Of a stretch of DNA of 64,000 nucleotides, positions 45,811-57,087 are shown one piece after another. Made by a program: the position numbers and the translations under genes. Positions within the stretch are counted from its first letter, which is position 1, and every line of letters begins with the position of its first letter. The DNA is from Anatilimnocola floriformis (GTDB lineage: Bacteria; Planctomycetota; Planctomycetia; Pirellulales; Pirellulaceae): the NCBI RefSeq assembly GCF_024256385.1, contig NZ_JAMLFW010000003.1, positions 124,001 through 188,000 on the forward strand. The letters are read 5' to 3'. Below the pieces are notes generated by a model that was not told the DNA's origin, ran no database searches, and saw only the letters and a list, made by a program, of their open reading frames with translations.

Positions 45811-46890
45811 ATGCTGGTCTTGCGCGCGGGCTTGTTGCTGTTTCTCTGGGCAGGATTGTCGGCTGCTGCCGAGATCACCACGATTGCCGGCACAGGCAAG
45901 CCGGAGAACAGCGGCAATAGCGGGGAGGGAGTGAAGTTCAACATCGGCGATCCCTTCGGCGTGGAGATCGGACCGGGTGGCGCTCTCTACATTACCGAAG
46001 TGCGCAACCATCGCGTCTTGCGACTCGAGCTCGATACCGGCCGCCTGACCACCGTGGCCGGCAACGGCACGAAGGGTTACGCCGGCGACGGCGGAGCGGC
46101 CACCGCGGCCCAGCTCAACGAGCCGTACGAAGTCCGCTTCGATTCGGCCGGGAACATGCTGTTTGTGGAGATGCAGAACCACCTCATCCGCCGCGTCGAT
46201 GCCAAGACGGGCGTCATCAGCACGATTGCCGGCACCGGCAAACCAGGCTACGCCGGCGACGGTGGACCAGCCACGAAGGCCCAGTTTAAACAGCCTCACA
46301 GCATCGCCCTCGATCAGCACGACAACATCTACATCGCCGACATCGGCAACCACCGCATCCGCAAGATCGAAGCCAAGACGGGGCTGATCACTTCAATTGC
46401 CGGCAATGACGAAAAGAAGTTGCCCGTTGCCGGAGAAAAGGCCGAAGGGAATCCCGTTCTCGGGCCGCGGGCGCTGGTGATTGCCGATGACGTGCTCTGG
46501 ATCGCGCTCCGCGAAGGGCACAGCCTGTGGAAGATCAAACTCGGCGTAGGAACCTGGCAGCACGTGGCTGGCACCGGCAAGAAGGGCTTTTCAGGCGACG
46601 GCGGCCCGGCGATGGAAGCGACCTTTGATGGGCCGAAGGGCATCGCACTCGGGCCCGACAAAAACCTGTACGTCGTTGATACCGAAAACCACGCTATCCG
46701 TCTGGTCGATACTCAAACCGGCAAAATCAGCACCTATGCTGGTCAGGGCCCGAAACACAAAGGGGCCTCCGGCGACGGCGGGCCTGCCACCTCGGCCACC
46801 ATGGACCGCCCCCACGGCATCTGCGTCGGTCCCGACGGTGCTGTCTACATCGGCGATACGCTGAACCACCGGGTGCGGCGGGTGAAGTGA
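45811..46890 (+). CDS. Exported NHL-repeat beta-propeller protein
   Basis: 359 residues with a signal peptide (LRAGLLLFLWAGLSAAA). Six or so NHL repeats are visible, each with a TIAGTGKPGYAGDGGPAT-like turn and an NHRIRKI-like strand; the GDGGPA loop occurs repeatedly. A propeller of this type usually binds protein or polysaccharide and sits in the periplasm or outside. It follows the ABC operon by 18 bp and may be part of it, but the products need not cooperate. Confidence 0.85.
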   Translation: MLVLRAGLLLFLWAGLSAAAEITTIAGTGKPENSGNSGEGVKFNIGDPFGVEIGPGGALYITEVRNHRVLRLELDTGRLTTVAGNGTKGYAGDGGAATAAQLNEPYEVRFDSAGNMLFVEMQNHLIRRVDAKTGVISTIAGTGKPGYAGDGGPATKAQFKQPHSIALDQHDNIYIADIGNHRIRKIEAKTGLITSIAGNDEKKLPVAGEKAEGNPVLGPRALVIADDVLWIALREGHSLWKIKLGVGTWQHVAGTGKKGFSGDGGPAMEATFDGPKGIALGPDKNLYVVDTENHAIRLVDTQTGKISTYAGQGPKHKGASGDGGPATSATMDRPHGICVGPDGAVYIGDTLNHRVRRVK

Positions 46891-46995
46891 AGGCAGAAGA
46901 TGAGACAGTGACACAGGGTTGTCACTCTGATTTTGTAGTATCGGAACTGCTGCATTCACTTCTGCATTCTGCGTTCTCACTTCTGCCTTTCCTCC

Positions 46996-47577
46996 ATGAC
47001 GAAGCGAGACAATCACTACGAAGCCGCTTTCGAGGCGTATCTCCGCGCACGCACCATTCCGTACGTGGCCGTGGATGAAACTCGGCGGAGCTTGACCTTG
47101 CCGCCGCAGCGAGAAGATGACGATGACGCCGAGCGATCGTCGCTGAAGAGTCTCGATTTCATCGTCTCGCCGTTGTCACGCCGCGGCGAACGACTCGGCA
47201 GCTGGCTGGTCGATATCAAGGGGCGGCGATTTCCCAGCGGCCGTGCCAAGCAATACTGGAAGAACTGGTCGACGGCCGACGAGCTCCGCAGCCTCGCCCA
47301 CTGGGAAACGCTCTTCGCCGGGCAATTTCAAGCCCTGCTGGTCTTCGCTTTCAACGTGGTGGGCGATCAGGCGCCGCTCCCCGCCGAGCAGCTGTTTGAG
47401 TTTCGCGGCAGCTTGTATGGCTTCCTCGGCATTCGTCTCGATCACTACGCCGGCTGGTCGCGCGTCCTCTCGCCAAAGTGGCAGACCGTGACGATCCCGG
47501 CCAAGCAGTTCCGGGCGCTGGCCCGGCCTTGTGACGAGCTGTTTGGAATCAGTAGCTACCGTAGGCAGGTAGGGTGA
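46996..47577 (+). CDS. HYExAFE-family protein, possible PD-(D/E)xK nuclease
   Basis: 193 residues. The N-terminus DNHYEAAFEAYLRARTIPYV carries the motif that names the family. Downstream are SLDFIVSP (Asp 54) and LVDIKGRRFP (Asp 73, Lys 75), so an early helix Glu, an Asp on one strand and a DxK on the next are in the order of PD-(D/E)xK nucleases such as archaeal Holliday resolvases. That reading is inference. The product is cytoplasmic. It lies in the gap between the NHL gene and a convergent hydrolase gene, with a repeat-like region (46900-46995) before its start. Confidence 0.78.
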   Translation: MTKRDNHYEAAFEAYLRARTIPYVAVDETRRSLTLPPQREDDDDAERSSLKSLDFIVSPLSRRGERLGSWLVDIKGRRFPSGRAKQYWKNWSTADELRSLAHWETLFAGQFQALLVFAFNVVGDQAPLPAEQLFEFRGSLYGFLGIRLDHYAGWSRVLSPKWQTVTIPAKQFRALARPCDELFGISSYRRQVG

Positions 47578-47604
47578 CGTGGCGATCGGGTGATAGCGCG
47601 AAAA

Positions 47605-47660
47605 AATGCATCCCTATCTCCCCACATCCCGATCTCCTTATCTCCCTAACTCCGCACTTC
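47605..47660. repeat. Pyrimidine-rich short-period repeat at a convergent gene junction
   Basis: Repeats of the form TATCTCCC / GATCTCC (for example ATCCCTATCTCCCCACATCC) fill the 84-bp space between two convergent stops. It resembles the other gene-junction repeats of the window. Confidence 0.5.
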
Positions 47661-47661
47661 C

Positions 47662-49752
47662 TCACGGCCGCGAATCCACACTCCGCAGCGGCTTCAGCTG
47701 CCAGCGCTCATCAAAGAAGTCTGCCGCGACGATCTTCCCCGGCCAAACGCTGTTCGCCGGCGTGGTCAGATCGACGACCGCCCAGTCGGGCAACATCGGC
47801 ACCTGGCGGGCATTGTTCAGGTAAGCGAATTCGCGGAACGTGAATCCGCTGTTGAGGACGACATACTTCTTCGGGTTCAGCGGATTGGGATAGATCGCCA
47901 CCAGCGCGTGCTGCTTCGCGGCGAACGAACTGCCACCGACCTTGATCTCTTCTGCCGTCCATTTGATCGGCAACTTGCCGGCGAGCTGCGCGAGTACCGT
48001 GTTGCTGGCCGGATCGCCCCAGAGGATGAGGTTGTGGCGGGCGATGTCATCGGGAGTGACGTCCTTGTCGTTCTTCACGCGCGCCACGCCGCGGAAGTGC
48101 CGACGCCAATGTTCCTTGGTGCGGGTCAGTTCGCTGGCGCTCCAGGCCGCGGGCTGTTCGTTCCAGGCCTGGCCGGTCGGGGCGACGAACAGGAAGGAAT
48201 CGAGAAACGCATCATCGATCGGCCCGGTCAGCCCCGGCTTTTTCCGGAGGCCGATTTCGTTGGTGCGCGGTCCCAGGTGCCAGCGGTCGCCGATCTTGTG
48301 GGCCGAGAACTTGTACGACTTGTCGCTCTGCACGCCGATCGTGCCGAGCGAATATTCTTCGGCGTTCGGGTCGTCGGCGGCGGCGCCGGGCAAACCTTCT
48401 TCGACAATGACTTCGATCCCCTCGTGCTCGACGACATAGGTCGGCAGCGAATCGACCGTGAACGCCGTGATCCCCTTCGCGCGGAAGCGGACCTCGCCGT
48501 TGAGCTGCACGCGGATCTGCCCCGGCTTCCAGTGTTCCTCGAGTTCATCGACCGTCACGAACGAGCTCTTGGCGTACCGCAGCGAGCAGGTGGTGAAATC
48601 GACGGAATCGCCCAGGCTTGCACCCACATATTGGTCGAGCCCGCGCAGCCGGCGTTCCATTTCGTCGCGGGCTTCGGGGGTGATCGCATGCTTGGTATCG
48701 GGGGCGATGATGTGCCGCAGCTGCATGCCGCGGGCCTCCATCGCGGCGGCCATCACATCGGCCGCCTGCTTTTGCGTATCGAGCTCGCCGCTATAAGCAA
48801 TCGTCGGCAATCCCTTCAGGTTGTCGACCCAAACCGGGCAGTCGTACCATTGCCAGAGCGTTTTTTCCCACCACTTGGGCTTGAGCTCTTGCTTCTGAAA
48901 GACGCGGAGAAACTCCGGCGTTTCACAGAACCCCGCGCCCGGATTGGCCGCGAACCAACGATCGGGAAAGTGTACGGCCATCTGCCAGGCCCCTGCGCCA
49001 CCCATGCTAAAGCCCCGCATCGCGACGCGATTATCATCGACGCGATATCTTTTCTGCACGCTGGCCAGCGCCTCGAGCACATCGATTTCGCCAGCGAATT
49101 TGAAGGCGTTGCTATACCGGCCGTAGGGATGCAGCACGATGGTATCGCGCGGCGAAATCGAGCCGACGCTGTTGAGCCGGTCGCGGAGAAAGTTTCCTTC
49201 GCTCAGATTTTCGCCCCGGCCATGCAGCCAGATGTCGCAGCGAAAAGCCTCGGCCCGCTTGGGATCATAACTATCGGGAATCACCAGGCCGTACGGCTGC
49301 ACGCTGCCGTCGAGCTTCGAGACAAAGCCGCGCACGGTCAGGCCAGGCCGGTTCGTCCAGTACGGTTCGTCGTTCGGCGCTTTGGCGAGCGACGTGGCCC
49401 GCAACATTCCTTCGTCGAGCAAGCGATCGGCGCCGTCGATTTCCTTGGCGTCGAAAAATTCCTGATAGACCAGTGCGTCGTTCACGGCGCGGTGAAAGAT
49501 CTCGATGTCCGGCAGCAGCTCATTGACGCGCGGCCGATTGAGTTTCCGCAGGCCGTCGATTTCGCTGCGCAGCTTCTTCAGCCCCTCTTGCAACTTGCTG
49601 GTCTGCTCCGCCGTGGGCTCGACGCCCAGCTTGGGAACACGGCGAACAGTGTCGGGATTGTTGTCGGCAGGGCCATCGGCGCGACATACCGTCTGAGAAA
49701 ACAGTGCCAGCGACAGACATCCAGCCAAAAGGAATAGCCGTGAAAAACGCAT
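47662..49752 (-). CDS. Exported alpha/beta-hydrolase (prolyl oligopeptidase-like)
   Basis: 696 residues with a signal peptide (LFLLAGCLSLALFSQTVCRA). The N-terminal 160 residues are helical. The middle is an alpha/beta-hydrolase domain: CDIWLHGRGENLSEGNF (oxyanion region), VAMRGFSMGGAGAWQMAVHF (nucleophile Ser in GFSMGG) and AYSGELDTQKQAADVMAAAM (candidate acid), with DTKHAITPEARDEM holding the His. About 300 further residues form beta-rich C-terminal domains. It probably hydrolyses peptides or esters outside the cytoplasm. Substrate is unknown. Confidence 0.85.
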   Translation of the reverse strand: MRFSRLFLLAGCLSLALFSQTVCRADGPADNNPDTVRRVPKLGVEPTAEQTSKLQEGLKKLRSEIDGLRKLNRPRVNELLPDIEIFHRAVNDALVYQEFFDAKEIDGADRLLDEGMLRATSLAKAPNDEPYWTNRPGLTVRGFVSKLDGSVQPYGLVIPDSYDPKRAEAFRCDIWLHGRGENLSEGNFLRDRLNSVGSISPRDTIVLHPYGRYSNAFKFAGEIDVLEALASVQKRYRVDDNRVAMRGFSMGGAGAWQMAVHFPDRWFAANPGAGFCETPEFLRVFQKQELKPKWWEKTLWQWYDCPVWVDNLKGLPTIAYSGELDTQKQAADVMAAAMEARGMQLRHIIAPDTKHAITPEARDEMERRLRGLDQYVGASLGDSVDFTTCSLRYAKSSFVTVDELEEHWKPGQIRVQLNGEVRFRAKGITAFTVDSLPTYVVEHEGIEVIVEEGLPGAAADDPNAEEYSLGTIGVQSDKSYKFSAHKIGDRWHLGPRTNEIGLRKKPGLTGPIDDAFLDSFLFVAPTGQAWNEQPAAWSASELTRTKEHWRRHFRGVARVKNDKDVTPDDIARHNLILWGDPASNTVLAQLAGKLPIKWTAEEIKVGGSSFAAKQHALVAIYPNPLNPKKYVVLNSGFTFREFAYLNNARQVPMLPDWAVVDLTTPANSVWPGKIVAADFFDERWQLKPLRSVDSRP

Positions 49753-49883
49753 GGGAGAGAATCCAGGGTGCGGGTAGCAAGCTCAGCTCGCTACTGTAAT
49801 CCAAACTACTCTGACAAACGATAGCCGCCTGCCGTTAAGATAGCTCGCTGATTTTCGGTACCATGCGCAGTTGTCGTACTGCT

Positions 49884-50020
49884 TAGCCACCGGCTTTAGA
49901 CGGTGGTTATCTTGCCGAAAATGCCCCGGCTTTAGCCATTCCTGCGGTCGAACACCACGTGCCGAATGGCTAAAGCCGGTTGTTTTTGAATTCGTGACCA
50001 CCGGCTAAAGCCGGTGGCTA
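49884..50020. repeat. Cluster of three CCACCGGCTTTAGCC hairpins upstream of ubiD
   Basis: Hairpin 1 (49884-49909) has arms TAGCCACCG and CGGTGGTTA. Hairpin 2 has a perfect 15-bp stem, CCGGCTTTAGCCATT (49926-49940) with 49965-49979. Hairpin 3 (49998-50017) is CCACCGGC / GCCGGTGG around TAAA. All share the CCGGCTTTAGCC core. The cluster lies within 25-160 bp of the next start codon. Confidence 0.7.
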
Positions 50021-50041
50021 AGTCGTGAGCATTCGCCATTC

Positions 50042-51919
50042 ATGTTCTCTCTTCAACGCACTTTGATCGATCTCGAGCGGGCCGGCCATCTGGTTCGGCT
50101 TGAAGACGAAATTGATGCGCACCTCGAGGCCGCCGAAATTCAGCGGCGGGTGTATGCCAGCGGCGGGCCTGCCGTCTGGTTCACACGCGTCAAGGATTGC
50201 CGGTTTGGCATGGTCTCGAATCTGTTCGGCACGATCGAGCGGGCCCGCTATCTTTTTCGTCACACGTACGAAAACGTCCGCCGGGCAATCGAGCTGAAGA
50301 TCGACGCCGGGGCGTTCTTTCGCAATCCCGGTCGCTACTGGAGTGCGCCTCTGACTGGCTGGCGGATGCAGCCGAAGTATGTGCGCGGCGGCGCGATCTT
50401 TGGCCAGCAGATCAAACTGAGCGACCTGCCGCAGCTGAAATCCTGGCCGCGCGACGGCGGGCCGTTCATCACCTTGCCGCAGGTCTATTCCGAAGACCCC
50501 AACCAAGCCGGCTGGCAGCATTCCAACCTGGGGATGTACCGCGTTCAGCTCGCGGGGAGTCAATATTCCGCGAGCGAAGCCGGCCTGCATTATCAGATTC
50601 ATCGCGGCATCGGCGTGCACCACACGGCGGCCCTCGCCAAGGGTGAACCGCTCAAGGTGAATGTCTTCGTCGGTGGTCATCCTGCCATGTCGCTCGCCGC
50701 CGTCATGCCGTTGCCGGAAGGAATGAGCGAACTCGGTTTCGCCGGCGCACTGGCTGGTCAGCGCATCCCTCTCGCGCGCCGCGCAACGCCATCCGGCAAC
50801 AACCTCCCCGTCTACGCCGATGCGGACTTCTGTTTGCGCGGCGTCATTCGGCCCGGCCGCACGTTATCCGAAGGACCCTTTGGCGATCACTTGGGTTACT
50901 ACAGCCTGGCCCACGATTTTCCGGTGCTCGAAGTTGAAGAGGTCTGGGCCCGCAGCGATGCCGTCTGGCCCTTCACCGTCGTCGGTCGGCCACCGCAGGA
51001 AGACACGACCTTCGGTCAGCTCATTCACGAGCTGACCGGCCCGGTTATTCCCACGGTCATCGCCGGCGTGAAGCAAGTCCACGCGGTCGACGCGGCCGGC
51101 GTGCATCCGCTGCTCCTCGCCATCGGCAACGAACGGTACATGCCGTTTCATTCGCAATCGCAGCCGCAGGAATTGCTGACGCAGGCCAGTGCAATCCTCG
51201 GTCAGGGGCAAATGTCATTGGCGAAGTACCTGCTCATTGCCAATGCTGGTGACGATCCGCAACTCGATGCCGACAACGAAGCCGCTTTCCTGCAGCACGT
51301 GCTGGCTCGCGTTGATTGGCGGCGGGATCTGCATTTTCAAACCTGCACGACGATCGACACGCTCGACTACTCAGGCGACGGGCTCAATCGCGGTTCCAAA
51401 GTCGTGATCGCCGCCGTCGGTCCGCCGCGCCGCACGCTGGCCCGCGAAGTCCCCGCCGGTTTGTCGTTGCCGCCGGGATTCTCCGAGCCCAAGCTCGCAC
51501 TCCCCGGCGTGCTCGTGATCAACGGCCCGAAGATTGAACCGCAGCCCTCTTTCGAAACTCGGACGACTTCGCAACCAGCCAATTACCAGGCCGATATCGA
51601 AGCCTTCACTGCCTCCCTCGCCTCCCGCCTCCCGCCTCTCGCCTCGCTGCCCCTCCTCGTCATCGTCGACGACAGCCAGTTTTCGGCGGCGACGCTAAAG
51701 AACTTTCTCTGGGTGACGTTCACCCGCAGCAATCCCGCCGCGGACATCTACGGAGTGGAAGCGACGACGCAGCAAAAACACTGGGGCTGCAGCGGACCAC
51801 TCGTGATCGATGCCCGCATCAAGCCCCATCACGCGCCGGCGCTTGTCGAGGATCCGGTTGTCACCGCCAAGGTCGATGCCTTGGCGGCTCGAGGTGGGCC
51901 GTTGGCGAAATGGCTCTAA
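50042..51919 (+). CDS. ubiD: UbiD-family prenyl-FMN-dependent decarboxylase
   Basis: 625 residues; UbiD proteins are usually 450-620. Family blocks: LIDLERAGHLVRLEDEIDAH at the N-terminus, NLGMYRVQLAGSQYSASEAG, ALAKGEPLKVNVFVGGHPAM, EGPFGDHLGYYSLAHDFPVL with the catalytic-site Glu, and HPLLLAIGNERYMP. It removes a carboxyl group from aromatic or unsaturated acids, needing the cofactor from UbiX. The ubiX gene is 20 kb away. In futalosine-route bacteria the UbiD-type enzyme (MqnL) acts on prenylated naphthoate. A codon-triplet run (51605-51655, CTC/CCT-rich) encodes a Leu/Ala/Ser/Pro stretch inside the C-terminal part. Confidence 0.93.
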   Translation: MFSLQRTLIDLERAGHLVRLEDEIDAHLEAAEIQRRVYASGGPAVWFTRVKDCRFGMVSNLFGTIERARYLFRHTYENVRRAIELKIDAGAFFRNPGRYWSAPLTGWRMQPKYVRGGAIFGQQIKLSDLPQLKSWPRDGGPFITLPQVYSEDPNQAGWQHSNLGMYRVQLAGSQYSASEAGLHYQIHRGIGVHHTAALAKGEPLKVNVFVGGHPAMSLAAVMPLPEGMSELGFAGALAGQRIPLARRATPSGNNLPVYADADFCLRGVIRPGRTLSEGPFGDHLGYYSLAHDFPVLEVEEVWARSDAVWPFTVVGRPPQEDTTFGQLIHELTGPVIPTVIAGVKQVHAVDAAGVHPLLLAIGNERYMPFHSQSQPQELLTQASAILGQGQMSLAKYLLIANAGDDPQLDADNEAAFLQHVLARVDWRRDLHFQTCTTIDTLDYSGDGLNRGSKVVIAAVGPPRRTLAREVPAGLSLPPGFSEPKLALPGVLVINGPKIEPQPSFETRTTSQPANYQADIEAFTASLASRLPPLASLPLLVIVDDSQFSAATLKNFLWVTFTRSNPAADIYGVEATTQQKHWGCSGPLVIDARIKPHHAPALVEDPVVTAKVDALAARGGPLAKWL

Positions 51920-51922
51920 GCC

Positions 51923-54460
51923 CTACTTCGGGCCGTAGGCATCGGTGAAGGCCTTCTTGTCGGCGGCGGCCTTATCGACCAGGTCCTGAGCTTCGGCCAG
52001 GGCGGCTTGGGCATCGGCTGCCGCTTTCGCCTTGGCGGCCAGAGCATCATCAGCCACCTTCTGATCGGCTTGGGCCTTGGCCAGTTCGGCCTGCAATGCG
52101 GCGACCTTGTCTGCCATGGCCTTGGTGGCTGCAGCTTTTTCGGCCGCTTGCGTGGCGACTGCGTTCTTCTCAGTTTCAAGTTGCGTTGCCATGGTCTGCT
52201 TGGCGGCGATCCCTTGCGAAGCTTGTTGAATGGCTGCCTCCAGCTTGGCCGTCATATTCGCAAAAGCCTCGCGATCGGCCTGGGCAGTGGTCACCGCAGC
52301 CTGAGCAGCGACGAGGGCTACTTGAGCAGCTTCGGCTGCGGCCTTCTTCGGCGCGACGGCAGCTTCGAGAGGAGCCTTTTCGGTGGTGAGCTTGGCAACT
52401 TCAGCCTTGATGGCAGGTAGCTGATCGCCGGCTGTCTTGTGATCGGCGGTGAGCTTCGCGACCTGAGCATTGGCGGCAGTCAGTTGCTGTTTGACTTGCT
52501 CGAGCGCGGCGTTTTCAGCAACGACAGCAGCATCGGCCTTGGTGAGCGTTTCGACTTTCGCCGGAACCACCGCAGCGGCAGCGGCCCGTTCGGCTTCGAC
52601 CTTGGCTGCAGCTTCCGCCGAGGCCTTCGCTTTTTCAGCCAGCGCCGGAGCATCGGCAGCGCTCTCAGCAGTTGCTTTATCCGCAGCAGCCTTGTCGGCA
52701 GCGGCAGCATCGGCGGCGGTCTTGGCAGCGACTGTTTTTTCCGCAGCGAGCTTCTCCGCCGCAGCCTTTTCATCGCCAGCAGTTTTCTGCGCGGCGAGGG
52801 CAGCAGTCTGCTTTTGCGTCTGCGCGGTCACCGCTGCAGTTGTGGTTTCGACAATCTTGGCAGCAGCGACTTTGTCCCCATCGAGCTTAGCGATCAGCGC
52901 GACCTGAGCCGCGTCTTTCTGGATCACAGCCTGCAGTGCGGCTTCTTTTTCGGCGACCGCTTTGGCGGCTGCATCGAGCTCGCCTTGAGCCTGCGTCGCC
53001 GCAGCTTGCTTCGGCGCAACGGCTGCTTGCGCGGCAGCGAGAGCTTGTTCGAGCGGCAGCGGATTCGGCGCGAGGACGAAGAGCTCCTTGGCTTCGGTCG
53101 CATCCCACGCTTTGAGATTGCCGAGCCAATCGCCGCCGATCACCCGTTTACCATCGTGGACGACGACAGCGCGGAGGGCTGGTTCGGGGAAGTTCGGATA
53201 GGTCTTGATCGCAGCACCGTCGCCGGCCCAGAGCTTGACCGTGTTGTCGCGTCCTGCCGTGGCGATGCGGCCGTCCTGCGCGTAATGCACGCTGAACACG
53301 CCGCCCGCGTGGCCGGGCCAGGTTTTGATTTGATTGCCGTCGTTCATTTCCCACAGGCGAACGCTGCCGTCTTCACTGCCACTGCAGAGCACGTTGGAAT
53401 CAGGCCGCCAGGCAACGCCGCTGATCGAGCCGGTGTGGCCGCGCATGCCCAGGTATTCGCGGGCGGTTTCGCCTTCCCACACAAACAGGCCGCCAGCGCG
53501 ATCGCCGGTCGCCAGCAATACGCCATCGGGGCTGAACTGCACGGCAGTCACCCAATCGGTGTGCTTCTTCACTTCATGCAGCAGCTGACCCGACTCGGTC
53601 GAATAGATGCGCACGATTTTGCTCGGACCGCCGAGGGCCACAAGCGAATGCGTGTTGTTGATGTCGGCAGCGAGGACCGAATCGAGCTCTTCACCGACCT
53701 TCGCGATCCGCTTGCCAGTCTTCACGTCGTACAGAACGACGAGACCCGAGTGACCGCCGCGACCACCACCGACGAGCAGCACGCTGCCGTTGCGGCTGAA
53801 CTGCAGCACATGCGGAATGCCTTCCGGGAACGGCAGCACGCCGAGCAACTGACCGTTGTCGGTGTTGTAGAGCGAGACTTGCTTTTGACCAGCAACAGCG
53901 ACGAGCGGCGCCCAAGGGCTGGCCGCGAGAGCCGTAATGCCGCCCGGCTTTTGCGTGTATTGCACGGGCTGCTTGAGCAGACCTTCCGGCATCGCGACCG
54001 GGCCGGTCGGCTTGCCGCTGGCACTCACGCTGGCGAGGGCGAGGTTGTTCTTCTTTTTGATATTCGCCTTCGAGCCGCTGTTTTCGAGCGCTCCTTGCTC
54101 GATCCACTTCATGATCGTGTCGAGCTTGGCGGCCGCGAGCTTCTCGGTCATCGGCGGCATTTCGGGTTTTTCTTTGTGGCTGACCAGCGCGTACAAGCGG
54201 CTGCTGTCGGTGTCGCCAGCGATCACTACTTCACCGCTACTGCCACCTTCCATCGCCTTGGCGTAGCTATCGAGCACCAAGCCGCCCTTCGCCCGATCTT
54301 GCGCATGGCAGGCAAAGCAGTGATCCTTGAAGATCTGGCGGACGTGATCGTCGTACGTGATCTTCGGCATGGCCGGATCAGCCGGCTTGGCAGGAGCTTG
54401 CGCGAAAACAGCAGAAGCAGACAAGCTGAAGACAACGATGAAGCTGAAGCTGCGAACCAT
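51923..54460 (-). CDS. Cytochrome c / WD40 / coiled-coil exported protein
   Basis: 845 residues from ATG 54460 (GGAG eight bases upstream). A signal peptide leads to a PSC1-type cytochrome domain with CFACHAQ (C48-H52) and KPEMPPMTEKL. WD40-like repeats occupy about residues 170-460 (RIYSTESGQLLHEVKKHTDW, GTSISG-like turns, VRLWEMNDGNQIKTWPGHAG). The last about 380 residues are an Ala/Lys/Gln/Glu-rich coiled-coil-like tail. The WD40 part and CxxCH fit the planctomycete family in which haem and propeller occur together. Possible role: periplasmic electron or ligand binding; unproven. It is the last gene of the leftward DUF1501 cluster. Confidence 0.85.
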   Translation of the reverse strand: MVRSFSFIVVFSLSASAVFAQAPAKPADPAMPKITYDDHVRQIFKDHCFACHAQDRAKGGLVLDSYAKAMEGGSSGEVVIAGDTDSSRLYALVSHKEKPEMPPMTEKLAAAKLDTIMKWIEQGALENSGSKANIKKKNNLALASVSASGKPTGPVAMPEGLLKQPVQYTQKPGGITALAASPWAPLVAVAGQKQVSLYNTDNGQLLGVLPFPEGIPHVLQFSRNGSVLLVGGGRGGHSGLVVLYDVKTGKRIAKVGEELDSVLAADINNTHSLVALGGPSKIVRIYSTESGQLLHEVKKHTDWVTAVQFSPDGVLLATGDRAGGLFVWEGETAREYLGMRGHTGSISGVAWRPDSNVLCSGSEDGSVRLWEMNDGNQIKTWPGHAGGVFSVHYAQDGRIATAGRDNTVKLWAGDGAAIKTYPNFPEPALRAVVVHDGKRVIGGDWLGNLKAWDATEAKELFVLAPNPLPLEQALAAAQAAVAPKQAAATQAQGELDAAAKAVAEKEAALQAVIQKDAAQVALIAKLDGDKVAAAKIVETTTAAVTAQTQKQTAALAAQKTAGDEKAAAEKLAAEKTVAAKTAADAAAADKAAADKATAESAADAPALAEKAKASAEAAAKVEAERAAAAAVVPAKVETLTKADAAVVAENAALEQVKQQLTAANAQVAKLTADHKTAGDQLPAIKAEVAKLTTEKAPLEAAVAPKKAAAEAAQVALVAAQAAVTTAQADREAFANMTAKLEAAIQQASQGIAAKQTMATQLETEKNAVATQAAEKAAATKAMADKVAALQAELAKAQADQKVADDALAAKAKAAADAQAALAEAQDLVDKAAADKKAFTDAYGPK

Positions 54461-54546
54461 AACCAAACTCCGACAACTTACGAGCCTGACGCGCCAGCGA
54501 AGGATTGCGGTGATCCCTTCGCTTGCGCTTCAGGCTTATGTACTGC

Positions 54547-56967
<2,421 letters not shown>

Positions 56968-57026
56968 GGTTCGCTCCGCGAAATATCTAACTTGGTTATG
57001 CGTGGTTGGATTCGTTTGCTGCTCGG

Positions 57027-57073
57027 CCCTCTCCCCGAAGCGGGGCGAGGGAGGTGACTGTCGCTAAAGCGAC
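57027..57073. terminator. Two adjacent hairpins between PPC and DUF1549/DUF1553 genes
   Basis: CCCTCTCCCC (57027-57036) pairs with GGGGCGAGGG (57042-57051) with one mismatch, and GTCGCT / AGCGAC (57060-57073) forms a tight stem with a two-base loop. They lie in the 120-bp gap behind the PPC gene. No U-tract follows, so processing or attenuation is as likely as termination. Confidence 0.5.
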
Positions 57074-57087
57074 GCCTGGCGATTCGC

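Noticed and set aside
47908-49737. 609-aa rightward open frame
   Set aside because: Antisense of the hydrolase at 47662-49752 with its GFSMGG nucleophile motif.
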